The notes: generated by a model not told the origin, from the sequence alone. Counted from the stretch's first letter, positions 1 to 8,624 are shown. The stretch is 20,773 nt of DNA from Coemansia sp. RSA 922 (GCA_027577415.1 JANBQS010000336.1:1-20773); one strand, 5' to 3'. Translations and numbers: made by a program.

Positions 1-115
1 TCTGGCTGCAAGGAGTGCGCTGGATATTAGCAAATCTGTGCTTCATGGATTAACAGATGACATCAGCCTTGCATATGGTAAACAGAAATGTAGGCGTTGT
101 TTATATTTGCTTTAA
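1..115 (+). CDS. possible 3' end of an unidentified gene (partial)
   Basis: From base 2 one + strand frame stays open for 37 codons and ends with TAA at 113-115. It begins LAARSALDISKSV and ends CRRCLYLL. The left edge of the window cuts it off and I do not recognise the protein. Its stop lies only 8 bases from the stop of the convergent GPI8 gene at 124, which would make a very tight tail-to-tail pair. A GGTAAA near base 77 could be a splice donor, in which case the true C-terminus differs. An open frame this short can occur by chance, so confidence is low. Confidence 0.3.
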   Translation, partial: LAARSALDISKSVLHGLTDDISLAYGKQKCRRCLYLL

Positions 116-123
116 TTTTACAC

Positions 124-1256
124 TTATTTCGACTTGCCAATAGGGAATGCCTCTGTTGTCAGTTTGACGTTTTGCACAGCGCCGAAAAAGTCCATCAGAT
201 ATGTCTAAAGATGAAAGCGACTCTTGACAAAAAAGTGATGTTAGTACATTTGGCCTATTTTGACAGTAGCAACATCGCTTGCATTCTTTTCGTCAGCGCA
301 GTAGTTAGACTCAATAGCCCCTTCCCTGACAGACACAGAAATAGTAATACAATGGTGCTTACCTTTGCCAAGTCGCGAGCAAACAGATCAGTGCGTACGC
401 CTGGATCGGACTGGATCAGCGAGGTATTATACGCAGCAATCAGGTCAGCCATCGTTTGCTTACTAGACGAGTCCACGGACTCGAAGAACTCGAGATTATA
501 GTACGTAAAGCGATCAATAACCGACACGCCCAAGTCATAGTCATGAAAGTGCGAAAGAGAGTTCTGTCCCTTCTTGCTCGATCCAATACTCAGAATATTG
601 GGCGAATCAAACTTGCTATACATCGTATTAGCCTGGCATGTATCGATCATGAACAGAATCTCGCGATACCTCTGCTTCTCCCACATCTGCTTAAAGGCAT
701 CTGCGATATCGTAGGAATTGATTTCCTCCGAATCCTGGAACTTTAAAAAGTCCTCGCCACCATGTCCCGTCATATAGATAAACACGTTGGATTTGTCGTC
801 AGTCAGCAGGCGCTTGTTGCGCGGTGTGTCGGCAGCCACGCGTCCCGTCAACAGCCGGATAAAGTTCTCTACTGTGACTTCGTAGCCACGGTAGTCCACT
901 TCGACGTTGTCGCCGTATAGATCGATGGTCTTTCGAGGGTGGTCGTAGACGGCGGCCGGGAAGGCGTTGCGCGGATTGCAGGCCATGTCGTCAGCTAGCA
1001 TTAGGACTATGTGCGAGTCGGGGATCCCCATGCGTTTCACTGTCCGGTACATTGAGAGTGCGTTGGCCATGTGTCGGTAATTGAACCAAAACCGAGATGT
1101 GCATACGAGTACAGCCCAGTTGTTCGTATGGGTTTCGCTTCCGTCAAAGAATTGTGTCACCTTTTCCTCATTGCTCGAGGCGCCCAACGCTACGGCCACC
1201 AGCGTCAGCACAAGCATGACATTCGCCGTACATGAGGCGAGACTCGCTAGCTTCAT
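124..1256 (-). CDS. GPI8: GPI8/PIG-K, catalytic subunit of GPI transamidase, 324 aa, two exons
   Basis: Cysteine protease-like subunit (family C13, legumain/caspase-type) of the ER GPI transamidase, which cleaves the C-terminal signal of a precursor and joins the new end to the GPI anchor. Exon 1 is 1256-363 and exon 2 is 204-124; the 158-nt intron has GTAAGC, a TACTAAC branch site and TTTAG. Start ATG at 1256 is chosen because it opens a signal peptide (MKLASLASC, hydrophobic to about residue 25); an upstream in-frame TTG is ignored. The catalytic dyad is visible: His165 in TGHGG and Cys207 in IDTCQA, one residue off the human numbering (164/206). Exon 2 restores the family block DFFGAVQNVKL, then stops at GKSK. 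The protein therefore lacks the C-terminal membrane helix of human and yeast GPI8. An unseen third exon beyond the stop is possible but no strong donor precedes the stop. Confidence 0.95.
205..362 (-). other. intron of GPI8
   Basis: Phase-0 GT-AG intron. The donor GTAAGC follows codon AAG (Lys298), and the acceptor CATCTTTAG precedes ACA TAT CTG. A TACTAAC branch site lies on the - strand about 35 nt before the acceptor. Reading through it gives a hydrophobic artefact tail (VSTIVLLFLCLSG) that should not be mistaken for the C-terminal membrane helix. Confidence 0.85.
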
Positions 1257-1429
1257 AATCCAAGAAAATGCAAAAGAAATGGAAAGTCGTTGTGGCAAAA
1301 AATAAAGAATTTGAAAATCAGCTAGAGAAGAAAAAGAGTTTGCGGGAAAAAAAATAAAAGAACGTCACTTTTTTTGTTGGATTATTTACAGCTCGTAGGG
1401 CGAAGACAGGGGAGACCCTTATCCCCGCT

Positions 1430-2180
1430 TCATTTGGTATCTGGCGCAACGTTCTGGACCATATTGCTATTGCGCTGGCACCACGAGCCGTAGTGCTCCT
1501 CAAGCGAAGAGCTGGCCGGCGCCACATTGCCGCTCCAGCTATGACCAGCATGGTGACGACGAGCCTCAATAGACAAGCCAGCCACAGAGGCAAGCGATGC
1601 ACGGCGACGGTGAGAGGAAGCCGGGAGCGAGCATGGATCATTGTCAATTAGCAGCGGCATATGTTCGTCGCCATGGTGGTGCGGGTGCCTACGCTGGCCT
1701 TCCATGGCGGGTCCAGCAACCGAACTAGCACACGATGAATAGTCGCCGTCATCTGTCCGACACCACCTGGCAGGCCAGCGACGCCAGAGCACAACCATGG
1801 CCAGGCCCAGAATGATCAAGCCTAGAATGGAGGGCAGTAGCACGAACTCGACCCGCGTGCCAATGTAGCATTGGCCGTGGTAGTAGCTCCATGAATCACC
1901 GCTGTCCATGTAGTTGGATCTCGCCCGCAGCCATCCGCCAGGTACGCACAAGCCTGTATTCGTAAAGTATCCGCAGCTGCGGTCCCCCACACACGCTTGG
2001 CAGTCGTTGTACTTTGCACAGTTCTTCAGCGCAACTACACTGTCTGAAAAGCACATGTAGGTGGTGGTTTAGCTACCTGTTCCTCTCGGCAATGGCGTCA
2101 CTCACACAATGAAGCGTGGCTTCTACTAGGTCCTTACCATTGTATGTGCTAGTCGTACTATTCTCGGCGCTAAAAGACAT
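1430..2180 (-). CDS. PSI-domain single-pass membrane protein, 218 aa, two exons
   Basis: Exon 1 is 2180-2138 (MSFSAENSTTSTYN plus one base). Exon 2 is 2043-1430. The intron has GTAAGG and CTTTTCAG, and joining restores Asp15. An ATG at 2056 lies inside the intron and is not the start. Residues about 22-65 form a cysteine-rich PSI/plexin-type module (NCAKYNDCQACVGDRSCGYF, then LCVPGG and GQCY). A hydrophobic helix follows (about 70-95, VLLPSILGLIILGLAMVVLW) with Arg and Trp just after it, then a polar tail rich in His, Ser and Arg. No N-terminal signal peptide is visible, although N7 and N14 sit in N-x-S/T sequons, so the N-terminus probably faces the lumen or outside. Partner and function are unknown; proteins with this layout occur in fungi without a firm role. 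Confidence 0.7.
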
Positions 2181-2320
2181 TTTTTTCCTGTGAAGATAGT
2201 TGAATTTGAAGTACAATTTGGATATAGGAGAAAGCTAGAGAGACAAAAAGGAGCAGAGGGCGTGTTTACTAACACGTGCGGCAAAGCTACCAGCAGCGTG
2301 CGTGCGTGCCCTAGTCCTTA

Positions 2321-2728
2321 CTATGCGTGAGCAGGAGGGGCTGGGCTGAGGCCCAACTGACGGGCGATGACTTTGAGAGGTCCCGCTGCTATGAACTTGC
2401 TTTGATCAGCGAGGGCCGAGTACAAGGGGTCAACGATAGCCCCGAGCTGCGCCAGCACCACCGAAACTACGCCGTCCTTGGGTCCAGGCCTGAGAACGGC
2501 GACTACTCCACCCAATACCAACACACACAGCACAAAGTCAAGCACATACCTCACCAGACCGAGAAGGAACCTGAACAGGATAATGCTGACCGCCAGGGCC
2601 ATTAGCTTGAACGCCAACTCGTGGCTCGAAGTGGCTTGCTGTGGATGCACTTTGTCGCTGCTGTCACCATACACAGGTGGCACCACAGGTATCTTGGTAG
2701 TAGCAGGTGTAGATGTTTGCAAGGCCAT
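2321..2728 (-). CDS. small membrane protein of unknown function, 135 aa
   Basis: Start ATG at 2728 (MALQTSTPATTK); the frame extends further upstream only with non-ATG codons. Residues 1-35 are polar and proline/threonine-rich. Residues about 40-80 are strongly hydrophobic (KLMALAVSIILF, then YVLDFVLCVLVLGGVVAVL) and could form a two-helix hairpin with an Arg-Phe-Leu break. A soluble-looking tail follows, ending SPAPPAHA. I do not recognise the family. It sits 140 bp downstream of the PSI gene start and 160 bp from the NCE101-like gene, in a run of - strand genes whose neighbours are also membrane proteins. The clear membrane pattern and clean spacing argue that it is real. Confidence 0.6.
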   Translation of the reverse strand: MALQTSTPATTKIPVVPPVYGDSSDKVHPQQATSSHELAFKLMALAVSIILFRFLLGLVRYVLDFVLCVLVLGGVVAVLRPGPKDGVVSVVLAQLGAIVDPLYSALADQSKFIAAGPLKVIARQLGLSPAPPAHA

Positions 2729-2889
2729 TTTAAGAATGAAAGAAAGAAAAGGTATGAAATAAAAATCAGAGTGAGTGAAAAGGAGAGAGATGGGCAAGAC
2801 AGCTTTGCCAAGAAGCGGTCCTCCATCGCTGTATACACTGCAAAAAAAAAACTCTGCTCTCTTTCCTTCGCTCGCTCGGCTTGTGTCGG

Positions 2890-3060
2890 CTATTGTTGCG
2901 CCGAGCCAAATCGCCGGCGCAAGAGACCAAGCAGCGGCCGCTGTGCCTGAAGTCCGGGTCGCTTGCTCTCGTGCATAAAGTAGCCCAGGGCGCCTCCGAG
3001 CATGCCAACAAGAATGTCAGCTCTGGCTGAAACCAAATGAGTGTAGCGAACGCGCGCCAT
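2890..3060 (-). CDS. NCE101: NCE101-like small membrane protein, 56 aa
   Basis: ATG at 3060 opens MARVRYTHLVSARADILVGM and runs to TAG at 2890-2892. The layout matches yeast NCE101, a protein of about 53 aa linked to export of signal-less proteins: a short N-terminus, an aspartate before a single glycine-rich membrane helix (ILVGMLGGALGYF, about residues 16-28), an aromatic/acidic H-E-S-K segment, then a basic end (LLGLLRRRF). The yeast protein has the same order: a KFSDPLLA segment, GCLSYYVYER, then HELIKKRW. The call rests on this short similarity by eye. Length and position between two other compact genes support a real gene. Molecular mechanism of the family is poorly known. Confidence 0.65.
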   Translation of the reverse strand: MARVRYTHLVSARADILVGMLGGALGYFMHESKRPGLQAQRPLLGLLRRRFGSAQQ

Positions 3061-3177
3061 AAATAATATGAAAAAAAAATAGACAAGAGAGAAGGAGACC
3101 GTCAAAAACTGGATATGAAGGATTTTCTGGAGACCAATCGCAGAGGGACTACAAAATTTGAGAAAGCTCTAGAAAGA

Positions 3178-4434
3178 TTATCTTGGCCGTGGCTGGTTTA
3201 GGCGGGCATAGAGCGCTTCGATCTTTTCGGTATGGTTCTTCTTGAGCGGTTGTAGTTCCTCGGCAAAGTAGGCCTCGAGCGACCGCCAGAAGCGAATGGC
3301 CTTTGTGTACTCCTCGTCTCGAGTGCACAGATCGAGTGTCAGATTGATGGTGTCGTCGTCGAGAACAGGGGTCCTGTTCAAATCATTCGTGCCGCTCGAT
3401 TGCTGCCGGATACGCACGGCCAGAGGAACAGCTGGTTCTCTTGTTGATATCATAGGTTTAGAGAGCAGCGGTCCAAATGTCTGATCCAGGCCATACACTT
3501 TCTCAATGACCTTGAATCCCCTCCTGCCGAGTGCTCGGTTTTCCCTGTACACCGCATGGCAGGCCTTGAGCACGATATTCACAATATGCGCATCGACAGA
3601 CAACAAGGCAGTTCCGTCGACAGGATGACTCAATCGTCTATCAACGTCCTCCACAAACGATGTCCATACTTGCAGCAGTGCGTCAAAAGTTCGGTGTACG
3701 TTTTCCTTCAGCCTAGCCGTGCGGCTGCTATTGCTTATCAGGACTCGGCCCTCAGATTTAGCAGCAGCCGCCTCGGCCTTGCCCGACAGCTCGTCCAGCC
3801 TAGCCAATAGCTCTCGGCGTAGCGACGACATCAAAATCGTGTATGTAGCCAACGACGGAGCCATGGGCCCATCTTCAGGCATGTTATTGAAGCGCTCCAA
3901 CATGGCCTCCATGTCGTGTTTACGCTGGTAGACGCTCATCAACGAGTTTGCATTGATAATTGACGGATCCACGCCTTGTTTCTCCATCAGCCGGAACAGC
4001 TCATCGGCCACCTCCTTGCTTCTAGCAGAGTCACTCAATGCACATGCCTTGAGCAGGGCTGTGAATGTCGTTGGCGTTGGCATGAACCCGCGTCGCCGCA
4101 TCTCAGAGTATCCGCGCAATGCGCGACTGAGTCGACCTTCTTTGGCGTAGGCGTCGATTACCAAGTTCCACACCACTACTGACTGGCTCCGAGTCTTGGT
4201 TTGCATGACTATTGCCACGGCGTCGTCTAGCTTGCCCTGTCGAGCTACCTCTTGGAACTTTTTGGCGAGAAGGTAGGCGTCCGTAGGGATCGTGTACGCT
4301 ATCGACGTTGTCGTGGGCAGTGCCCGCCGTTTGACTCCTACGGCAAAGTCTCCGACATGAGCAAATCGCACGCTCTGCACATTTGTTCCTCGCGAGCAAG
4401 CTAGTCTTATTACTGGCCTTAACAGAGCAGACAT
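3178..4434 (-). CDS. mitochondrial pentatricopeptide-repeat (PPR) protein, 418 aa
   Basis: Single-exon frame from ATG at 4434 to TGA-side end at 3178. The N-terminus is basic and Arg/Ser/Ala-rich without early acids (MSALLRPVIRLACSRG), as expected for a mitochondrial import signal. Helical PPR repeats are visible at about 85-120 (VVVWNLVIDAYAKEGRLSRAL), 121-157 (TPTTFTALLKACALS...LFRLMEKQGVDP) and 158-195 (IINANSLMSVYQRKHDMEAM), with weaker ones after 195 and near 340-400 (DDDTINLTLDLCTRDEEYTKAIRF). PPR proteins bind organelle RNA and act in its processing, stability or translation. The target cannot be told from sequence; it could correspond to one of several fungal PPR factors. It is transcribed away from COX16, another mitochondrial gene, across a 202-bp shared upstream region. 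Confidence 0.85.
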   Translation of the reverse strand: MSALLRPVIRLACSRGTNVQSVRFAHVGDFAVGVKRRALPTTTSIAYTIPTDAYLLAKKFQEVARQGKLDDAVAIVMQTKTRSQSVVVWNLVIDAYAKEGRLSRALRGYSEMRRRGFMPTPTTFTALLKACALSDSARSKEVADELFRLMEKQGVDPSIINANSLMSVYQRKHDMEAMLERFNNMPEDGPMAPSLATYTILMSSLRRELLARLDELSGKAEAAAAKSEGRVLISNSSRTARLKENVHRTFDALLQVWTSFVEDVDRRLSHPVDGTALLSVDAHIVNIVLKACHAVYRENRALGRRGFKVIEKVYGLDQTFGPLLSKPMISTREPAVPLAVRIRQQSSGTNDLNRTPVLDDDTINLTLDLCTRDEEYTKAIRFWRSLEAYFAEELQPLKKNHTEKIEALYARLNQPRPR

Positions 4435-4636
4435 GAACGATATAGAGTAAAGATCGCAGATAAATAAGTATTACAAAAACTGGCAGAGGCAAGAGGCGCA
4501 ATACAGATCGGATAAAAATTTCCAAAATCTGAGGCAAGTTTTTTTTTTTTTTTTTTCCTCTAGCTCAAAACTTTTCTCCTCATCGAGCTTATCGTTATAT
4601 TTTGTATTTTAGCACAATTTTCTTCACATTTCGACA
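4435..4636. promoter_or_regulatory. 202-bp shared upstream region of the PPR gene and COX16
   Basis: Two genes for mitochondrial proteins start from opposite sides of this stretch, so both promoters must lie in it or overlap it. Its main landmark is an uninterrupted T run of about 17 at 4540-4556, a nucleosome-excluding poly(dA:dT) tract of the kind common in fungal promoters. TATA-like AT-rich sequence (TTATATTTTG) lies at about 4592-4602, some 35-45 bp before the COX16 ATG. The functional reading is inference from layout. Confidence 0.5.
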
Positions 4637-4999
4637 ATGCACAACGGCACTGGCAACGGCGACCCCGAACCCGAGGCTTGGACGCGCATACGCAGACAGG
4701 CTAGGATTCAGCGAATTACTAAGCGTCACCCGTTCCTCAGTGTCGGTCTGCCATTCCTCGTCGCTGTAGTCGGTGGCTCCTTTGTCTTGCTCCTCACTCA
4801 GGAGACAAAGTACGAGGTCCGTGACAAGAGAATACAGAACCTGTCCATGGACGAGGCCCTTCCTCCTCGGCGAAAGTTTGACATACAGGAGGAGTACTTT
4901 AGGATGAAGAGCAAGGGCGATTGGAACGGGAGCTGGGAGCCCAGACGGGTCCCGCGTGCTGCCGAGGATGAGCCCGTATTTGACAGATATGACAAGTAG
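4637..4999 (+). CDS. COX16: COX16, cytochrome c oxidase assembly factor, 120 aa
   Basis: Small inner-membrane protein needed to assemble cytochrome c oxidase. ATG at 4637 is followed by a polar, basic N-terminus and one membrane helix at about residues 34-52 (FLSVGLPFLVAVVGGSFVLLL), with the family's GGSF at the helix end. The conserved intermembrane-space part follows: FDIQEEYFRMKSKGDWNGSW and a basic-proline RRVPR segment ending in acidic residues, matching the family pattern E-Y-x-x-[LIM]-K...W...RVPR. The 120-aa length fits fungal COX16. It diverges from the PPR gene and converges on SmD1 (92 bp between stops). Confidence 0.92.
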   Translation: MHNGTGNGDPEPEAWTRIRRQARIQRITKRHPFLSVGLPFLVAVVGGSFVLLLTQETKYEVRDKRIQNLSMDEALPPRRKFDIQEEYFRMKSKGDWNGSWEPRRVPRAAEDEPVFDRYDK

Positions 5000-5090
5000 A
5001 TACTCTTCGTTCTGAGCGTAGAAAAATATATTTATGGAATTTGTATGAGCAAAGGATGAGCTGTTTCTTTCTTCATATCAACTTTATTGC

Positions 5091-5480
5091 CTAGCGCCGA
5101 GGTCCTCCTCCTCCTCTGGGTCCACCTCTGCCACGTCCACGACCACGACCGCGTCCTCGGCCTCTCTGTCCCGGTGCTGCTGCTCCGCCGGCAGCGGCTG
5201 GCTCTCTTTTACGAGCCTTGGGCTTTGGCGTATCGTCGATCAACAACGTATCTAGCGGCAAACTATCGGGCAGGATGTAGAACCGAATATTGTTGCCACG
5301 CAGACTGAGCGTATCTAGACTCGTCGGATCGCGGTTCTTTACTGTCATTTTGACCTTTTTCAAGTGCGTGTTCATGCTCATATCCACCGCTGTCACAGTT
5401 CCTTGCACTTGAGTGCCGTTTTTCAGCTCGATTGTCACCGTCTCATTCTTGAGCTTCATCAAGAACCGTACCAGCTTCAT
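5091..5480 (-). CDS. SMD1: SmD1, core spliceosomal snRNP protein, 129 aa
   Basis: Member of the heptameric Sm ring around U1, U2, U4 and U5 snRNAs. Start ATG at 5478-5480 opens [20 protein letters not shown], nearly identical to animal SmD1. The Sm1 motif is at about 13-50, with G27 and the RNA-binding D33-x-x-M-N37 loop. The Sm2 motif is at about 58-72 ([16 protein letters not shown] at 61-63). A basic tail follows, then an RG-repeat run (about residues 104-122) that is typically methylated on arginine. Full length, no intron seen. On the - strand AATAAA lies just after the TAG stop, and the gene converges on COX16. Confidence 0.97.
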   Translation of the reverse strand: MKLVRFLMKLKNETVTIELKNGTQVQGTVTAVDMSMNTHLKKVKMTVKNRDPTSLDTLSLRGNNIRFYILPDSLPLDTLLIDDTPKPKARKREPAAAGGAAAPGQRGRGRGRGRGRGRGGPRGGGGPRR

Positions 5481-5774
5481 CTTTCCTTTTAATGCCGTCT
5501 AGATCAAAAAAAAATAAAATATAAAAGAAATAATAAAGAATGGCTGAGAAATAGTGGGAGGCGTAAACACAAACGTGCTGATTCTATGGTCGAGAAATCG
5601 CTGTAGAAGAGCTTGGTATGGGCCAAGGGCACAACACGGTCCAACTCGGCTCAGCTCACACCAATATCGACTCTGGCTAAACGTCAACAGACAGGTTTCT
5701 ACTTTCGCTTTTGCACTTTGAAAGTCTCATTTATCTCTCACACTTGCCTGTTTATTTATTTACTTACCTCATAC
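5481..5774. promoter_or_regulatory. 294-bp divergent upstream region of SmD1 and SPC19
   Basis: No gene is supported here. The stretch separates two head-to-head starts (SmD1 at 5480, SPC19 at 5775). An A-rich run (about 5506-5540) lies just upstream of SmD1. The half nearest SPC19 is pyrimidine- and T-rich (5695-5770), like many fungal 5' leaders. Promoter role is inferred from position. Confidence 0.4.
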
Positions 5775-6974
5775 ATGTCCTACTTGAGCTCATTGGATAA
5801 CTGCGTGCATACACTCGAGCAATGCAACGATAATGTAAGTTGATTACACGCTTAGCAGCTTACCTGACATTCTCCTACACATAAATTCAACAATGTACTA
5901 AACGCTCTACATTCAAAATAGCTTTACACTGCTACGTCCTCGCTCTCGAGTTTATGTCGGACGTTTCCTCGCGTGGAGACAGTTATTCGCTGCGAGCGAA
6001 AGTACGACCTAACGACCGCCAGCGACATTAACAAGGCGCAGACCTTGATATCAAAGGAGGCAGTCCCGTTCTTGTTCCGCCAGGTCGACCAACTCGAAAC
6101 AGCGATTGAAGTGATCCGTGCCGCACACGAGTCTCTGGGCCAAAAGGTCGAGGAGCAAAAAGTCGAGTATGCTCAGCTAGTGGAGGACGAGGCCTCCATG
6201 AGCGGCTTGCAAAAGTCGATAAAAACCGAGCAAGCCTTGATGTCTGACGTGCAGGCCAACTTACTCAACGTCAAGAGCCAAGTCGCCTCAAAGGAGCGCG
6301 ACTTGGCCGAGCTGAATCGTGCCAGATCCGGCGTGAGACAGAACAGCTCGATTCTGGAGGAGGCCAGCAAGGCCGACGCTGACATTATAAAGCTACGGCG
6401 AATGATTGCCGATGTGGAGCACGAAACAGCCGCCATACCACTGGATGCACAGATCCAGGAATCTGCTGACGACAATGCCGACCGGTATCTTGTTTTGGAC
6501 AATCTCCGTGAGCAGCTTTCGTGTTGCGCTGATCTGGCTGTCGACGACTCTGTGGCCGCCCTTATTGACCGCTCCCTGGGCACACTGGAGCTGTTGGAGA
6601 ATAAGGTATTTGTGCCGTGGTGGGACAAAAGTACTAGCACGCAGACTGAGCGCATGAGCTACTTGGCTCGCCTGCTTCGCTACTTTTTCAAGGACCATGG
6701 TGCTACCATGCATGCGATTACAGAGATCTTGCTGGACCACCAAACGATGACCACTGACGACTTGCGTCGAGAACTGTCTTCCACTGGACACGCAACCACT
6801 GAGCTGCCACTGCTAATTACGCACCTCAAAAAGATTGGCGCAGTGACGACATCGACCTCTGCCGTTGCTGGCAAGCAGGTCATGACTGTGCAGCTTGACT
6901 TTGGAGGCTTGGATGACAGCGAGGAAGTAGCTGAAGACTACCAAATGGCAGAGGAACCTACTGGCGAGCACTGA
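5775..6974 (+). CDS. SPC19: SPC19-like DASH/Dam1 complex subunit with a long C-terminal extension, 370 aa, two exons
   Basis: DASH complex proteins form rings that couple kinetochores to microtubules. Exon 1 is 5775-5834 (20 codons, MSYLSSLDNCVHTLEQCNDN). The phase-0 intron runs 5835-5921 (GTAAGT, TACTAAAC branch, AAAATAG). Exon 2 is 5922-6974. The join gives the Spc19 signature: an N-terminal SLDNC...L block, then FPRVETVIRCERKYDLTT (about residues 35-52), then DINKAQTLISKEAVPF and a helix RQVDQLETAIE. Coiled coil continues to about residue 200. Yeast Spc19 has about 165 aa, so about 200 residues here are extra. The part at about 265-350 (YLARLLRYFFKDH, then LLITHLKKIGAVTT) looks like a helix-rich winged-helix-type domain, by eye only. 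An acidic tail ends the protein. The Spc19 assignment is good; the role of the extension is unknown. Confidence 0.82.
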
Positions 6975-7105
6975 CATTCTACAAGTATATGTATTTCTTG
7001 TTGCGTCGTGTATTAAATATCTACAACTTTCTCCAACAACTTTAATCCTCCAAGCAAGCGAGCTATCTCTTCTGACAAAGAGATCTCAAGGAATTGTACA
7101 TTTAT

Positions 7106-7720
7106 TCACTTGCTGATACTGGGCGGCAGTGGCTGGCCGTTCCACAAAAGTTGAATCGTATACATGGCAGGGTCGGCCTGGTCAAGCTTGCACAGGTCGT
7201 AGTGCTTCTTTGCAACAACCAGCCTCCCGATAAATGCGTCAGCAGCCTTATTCCACACAAACCCTCGGATGGATTCCTCAATGTTTGTATATCGATTCGA
7301 TTGGTGTCCACCATCAATTGTCACCAGCGCAATGGGGTATATTGAGCTCAGGGCGGCCTGTATGCAACTAGACGTGAAGCCGCTGGATGCGGCAACTACA
7401 CCCAATGTGTCGAGTTCCTGGCGAGACATTACGCCTTCCCATTCTCGGATCACTGACGGCCCGATCTTTTTGCGCTCATAGTACTTGCATTGTCCGACTA
7501 GGTAGAACTGCTGCTGTTCTGGTAGTGTCCACGGCCCACGAAAGTCGACACCGTTGTCGCCAGCGCCACCCGTCCGCTCGAGGCTGGCGCCTAGGCGATT
7601 GAAGATGGATATGGTGTGGTTCTCGTAAGCCGTGCCCGACTCTACGGTTGAAATGCCTCGAGATATGGCAGGTCGAGAGCTGCGGAGCTTGGGCGTAGCT
7701 GCAGTCAGCAGGCGAAACAT
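7106..7720 (-). CDS. RRG7: RRG7-like mitochondrial protein with a restriction-endonuclease-like fold, 204 aa
   Basis: RRG7 (DUF2034/Mrr-like) is a mitochondrial protein needed for respiratory growth in yeast. ATG at 7720 is chosen over upstream non-ATG codons because it begins a basic, acid-free presequence (MFRLLTAATPKLRSSRPAIS). The nuclease-type core is visible: ENHTISIFNRLGASLERTGG (about 33-52), then GDNGVDFRG with D59, then the Q-x-K motif at Q77-C-K79 in YLVGQCKYY, and a helix IREWEGVM. This D...QxK order is the catalytic layout of Mrr-type PD-(D/E)XK enzymes, so activity is possible though unproven for the family. It converges on SPC19 (131 bp between stops) and diverges from SRP14. 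Confidence 0.8.
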   Translation of the reverse strand: MFRLLTAATPKLRSSRPAISRGISTVESGTAYENHTISIFNRLGASLERTGGAGDNGVDFRGPWTLPEQQQFYLVGQCKYYERKKIGPSVIREWEGVMSRQELDTLGVVAASSGFTSSCIQAALSSIYPIALVTIDGGHQSNRYTNIEESIRGFVWNKAADAFIGRLVVAKKHYDLCKLDQADPAMYTIQLLWNGQPLPPSISK

Positions 7721-7945
7721 GGCAATATATATGATATAGACAAAACCTTGTTGCCTTGAGAAGCAAACTGGCACACTTCATCACATCCATGCGCACTCGC
7801 CTGATCAAGCCAAATCTTGTGGGTGCGAAAGTGTCAGTCTTTTTTTCAAGTAACAAGGGTTTCTTCAATTTCTTTTTCGATTTTTGGCATCCTTTTTTAT
7901 TTCCTTCTTTTACTTATTTTATTTTCTCATTTACTCATTACGCAC

Positions 7946-8624
7946 ATGCTTCTTGGTAACGACGAGGTACGCTCTTTGGGACGAGTCCTTACAACACGCT
8001 CCCCCCACTGTTGGGGGTATTCCGCCGACATTACAGATGACACCCGTTCCACCCTCTTGGAACGAGCTTATGCAACTAATAACAGTATACTCTTCTGAGC
8101 ATTTAGTTTCTCAAGGCGCTTCCAGAGCTGTTTGCGGCGACCAAGGAAGTTGGAAGTGTGAGCCTAACCACCAAACGATGTACGTATACACAATGCTTCT
8201 AGCATTCTTATGTTACAAGGCTACCAAAAAAAACTAACTATCATTAACTGTGCACAGTATAGATGACTACCAGCGGCGTGCCGAGGGAGCCAAGGCCAAG
8301 CGGAAGCTGGTTAGCGACGAGGACGAAGCCATGCGGTTGCTAGTAGACAAGCTGTCGTTGGACGAGACAGAGTACGCAACACTGGTACGTGCTGTTACAG
8401 AGAAGCGAAAGATAAGCACTCTGGTGGCGCCAGTCGATTTGGACGAATTTTTGGCGCGCTACCATGGTATATTAGTTAATGGGGTCGATAGTATCAAAAA
8501 GAAAGAGCGCTTGAGGAAGAAGAAGGCAACGATTAAGCGGCAGGCCGCGCTAAAGGCAAAGGCCAAGCTAGCGAAGCAACAAAAGCAGCAGGCCGCTGGT
8601 ACGACGACAGTCAGTTCAAAGTAA
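7946..8624 (+). CDS. SRP14: SRP14, signal recognition particle Alu-domain protein, 151 aa, three exons
   Basis: Binds SRP RNA in the Alu domain, which slows translation during targeting to the ER. Exons: 7946-7966 (seven codons, MLLGNDE), 8107-8179 and 8263-8624. Intron 1 (140 nt) has GTACGC...CTAATAA...ATTTAG. Intron 2 (83 nt) has GTACGT...CTAAC...TATAG. Splicing gives MLLGNDE+FLKALPELFAATKEVGSV and then SLTTKRYDYQRR, matching the SRP14 opening and its KKYDG-type loop. Exon 3 carries the hallmark VTEKRKISTLV followed by DLDEFLARY and SIKKKERLRKKK, then a lysine/alanine-rich tail. Both introns interrupt the first 32 codons, so a single-exon reading starting at 8250 (a GTG inside intron 2) would be wrong. 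It converges on COQ4 with 56 bp between stops. Confidence 0.92.

Noticed and set aside
205..320. hydrophobic C-terminal tail for GPI8 (VSTIVLLFLCLSG...)
   Set aside because: This is intron read-through; splicing to 204 restores the conserved DFFG block.
1318..1647. 109-aa - strand frame upstream of GPI8
   Set aside because: Other-frame shadow of the PSI protein tail running into an A-rich spacer.
8250..8262. GTG start for a 124-aa SRP14
   Set aside because: Lies inside intron 2; the conserved N-terminus is in two upstream exons.
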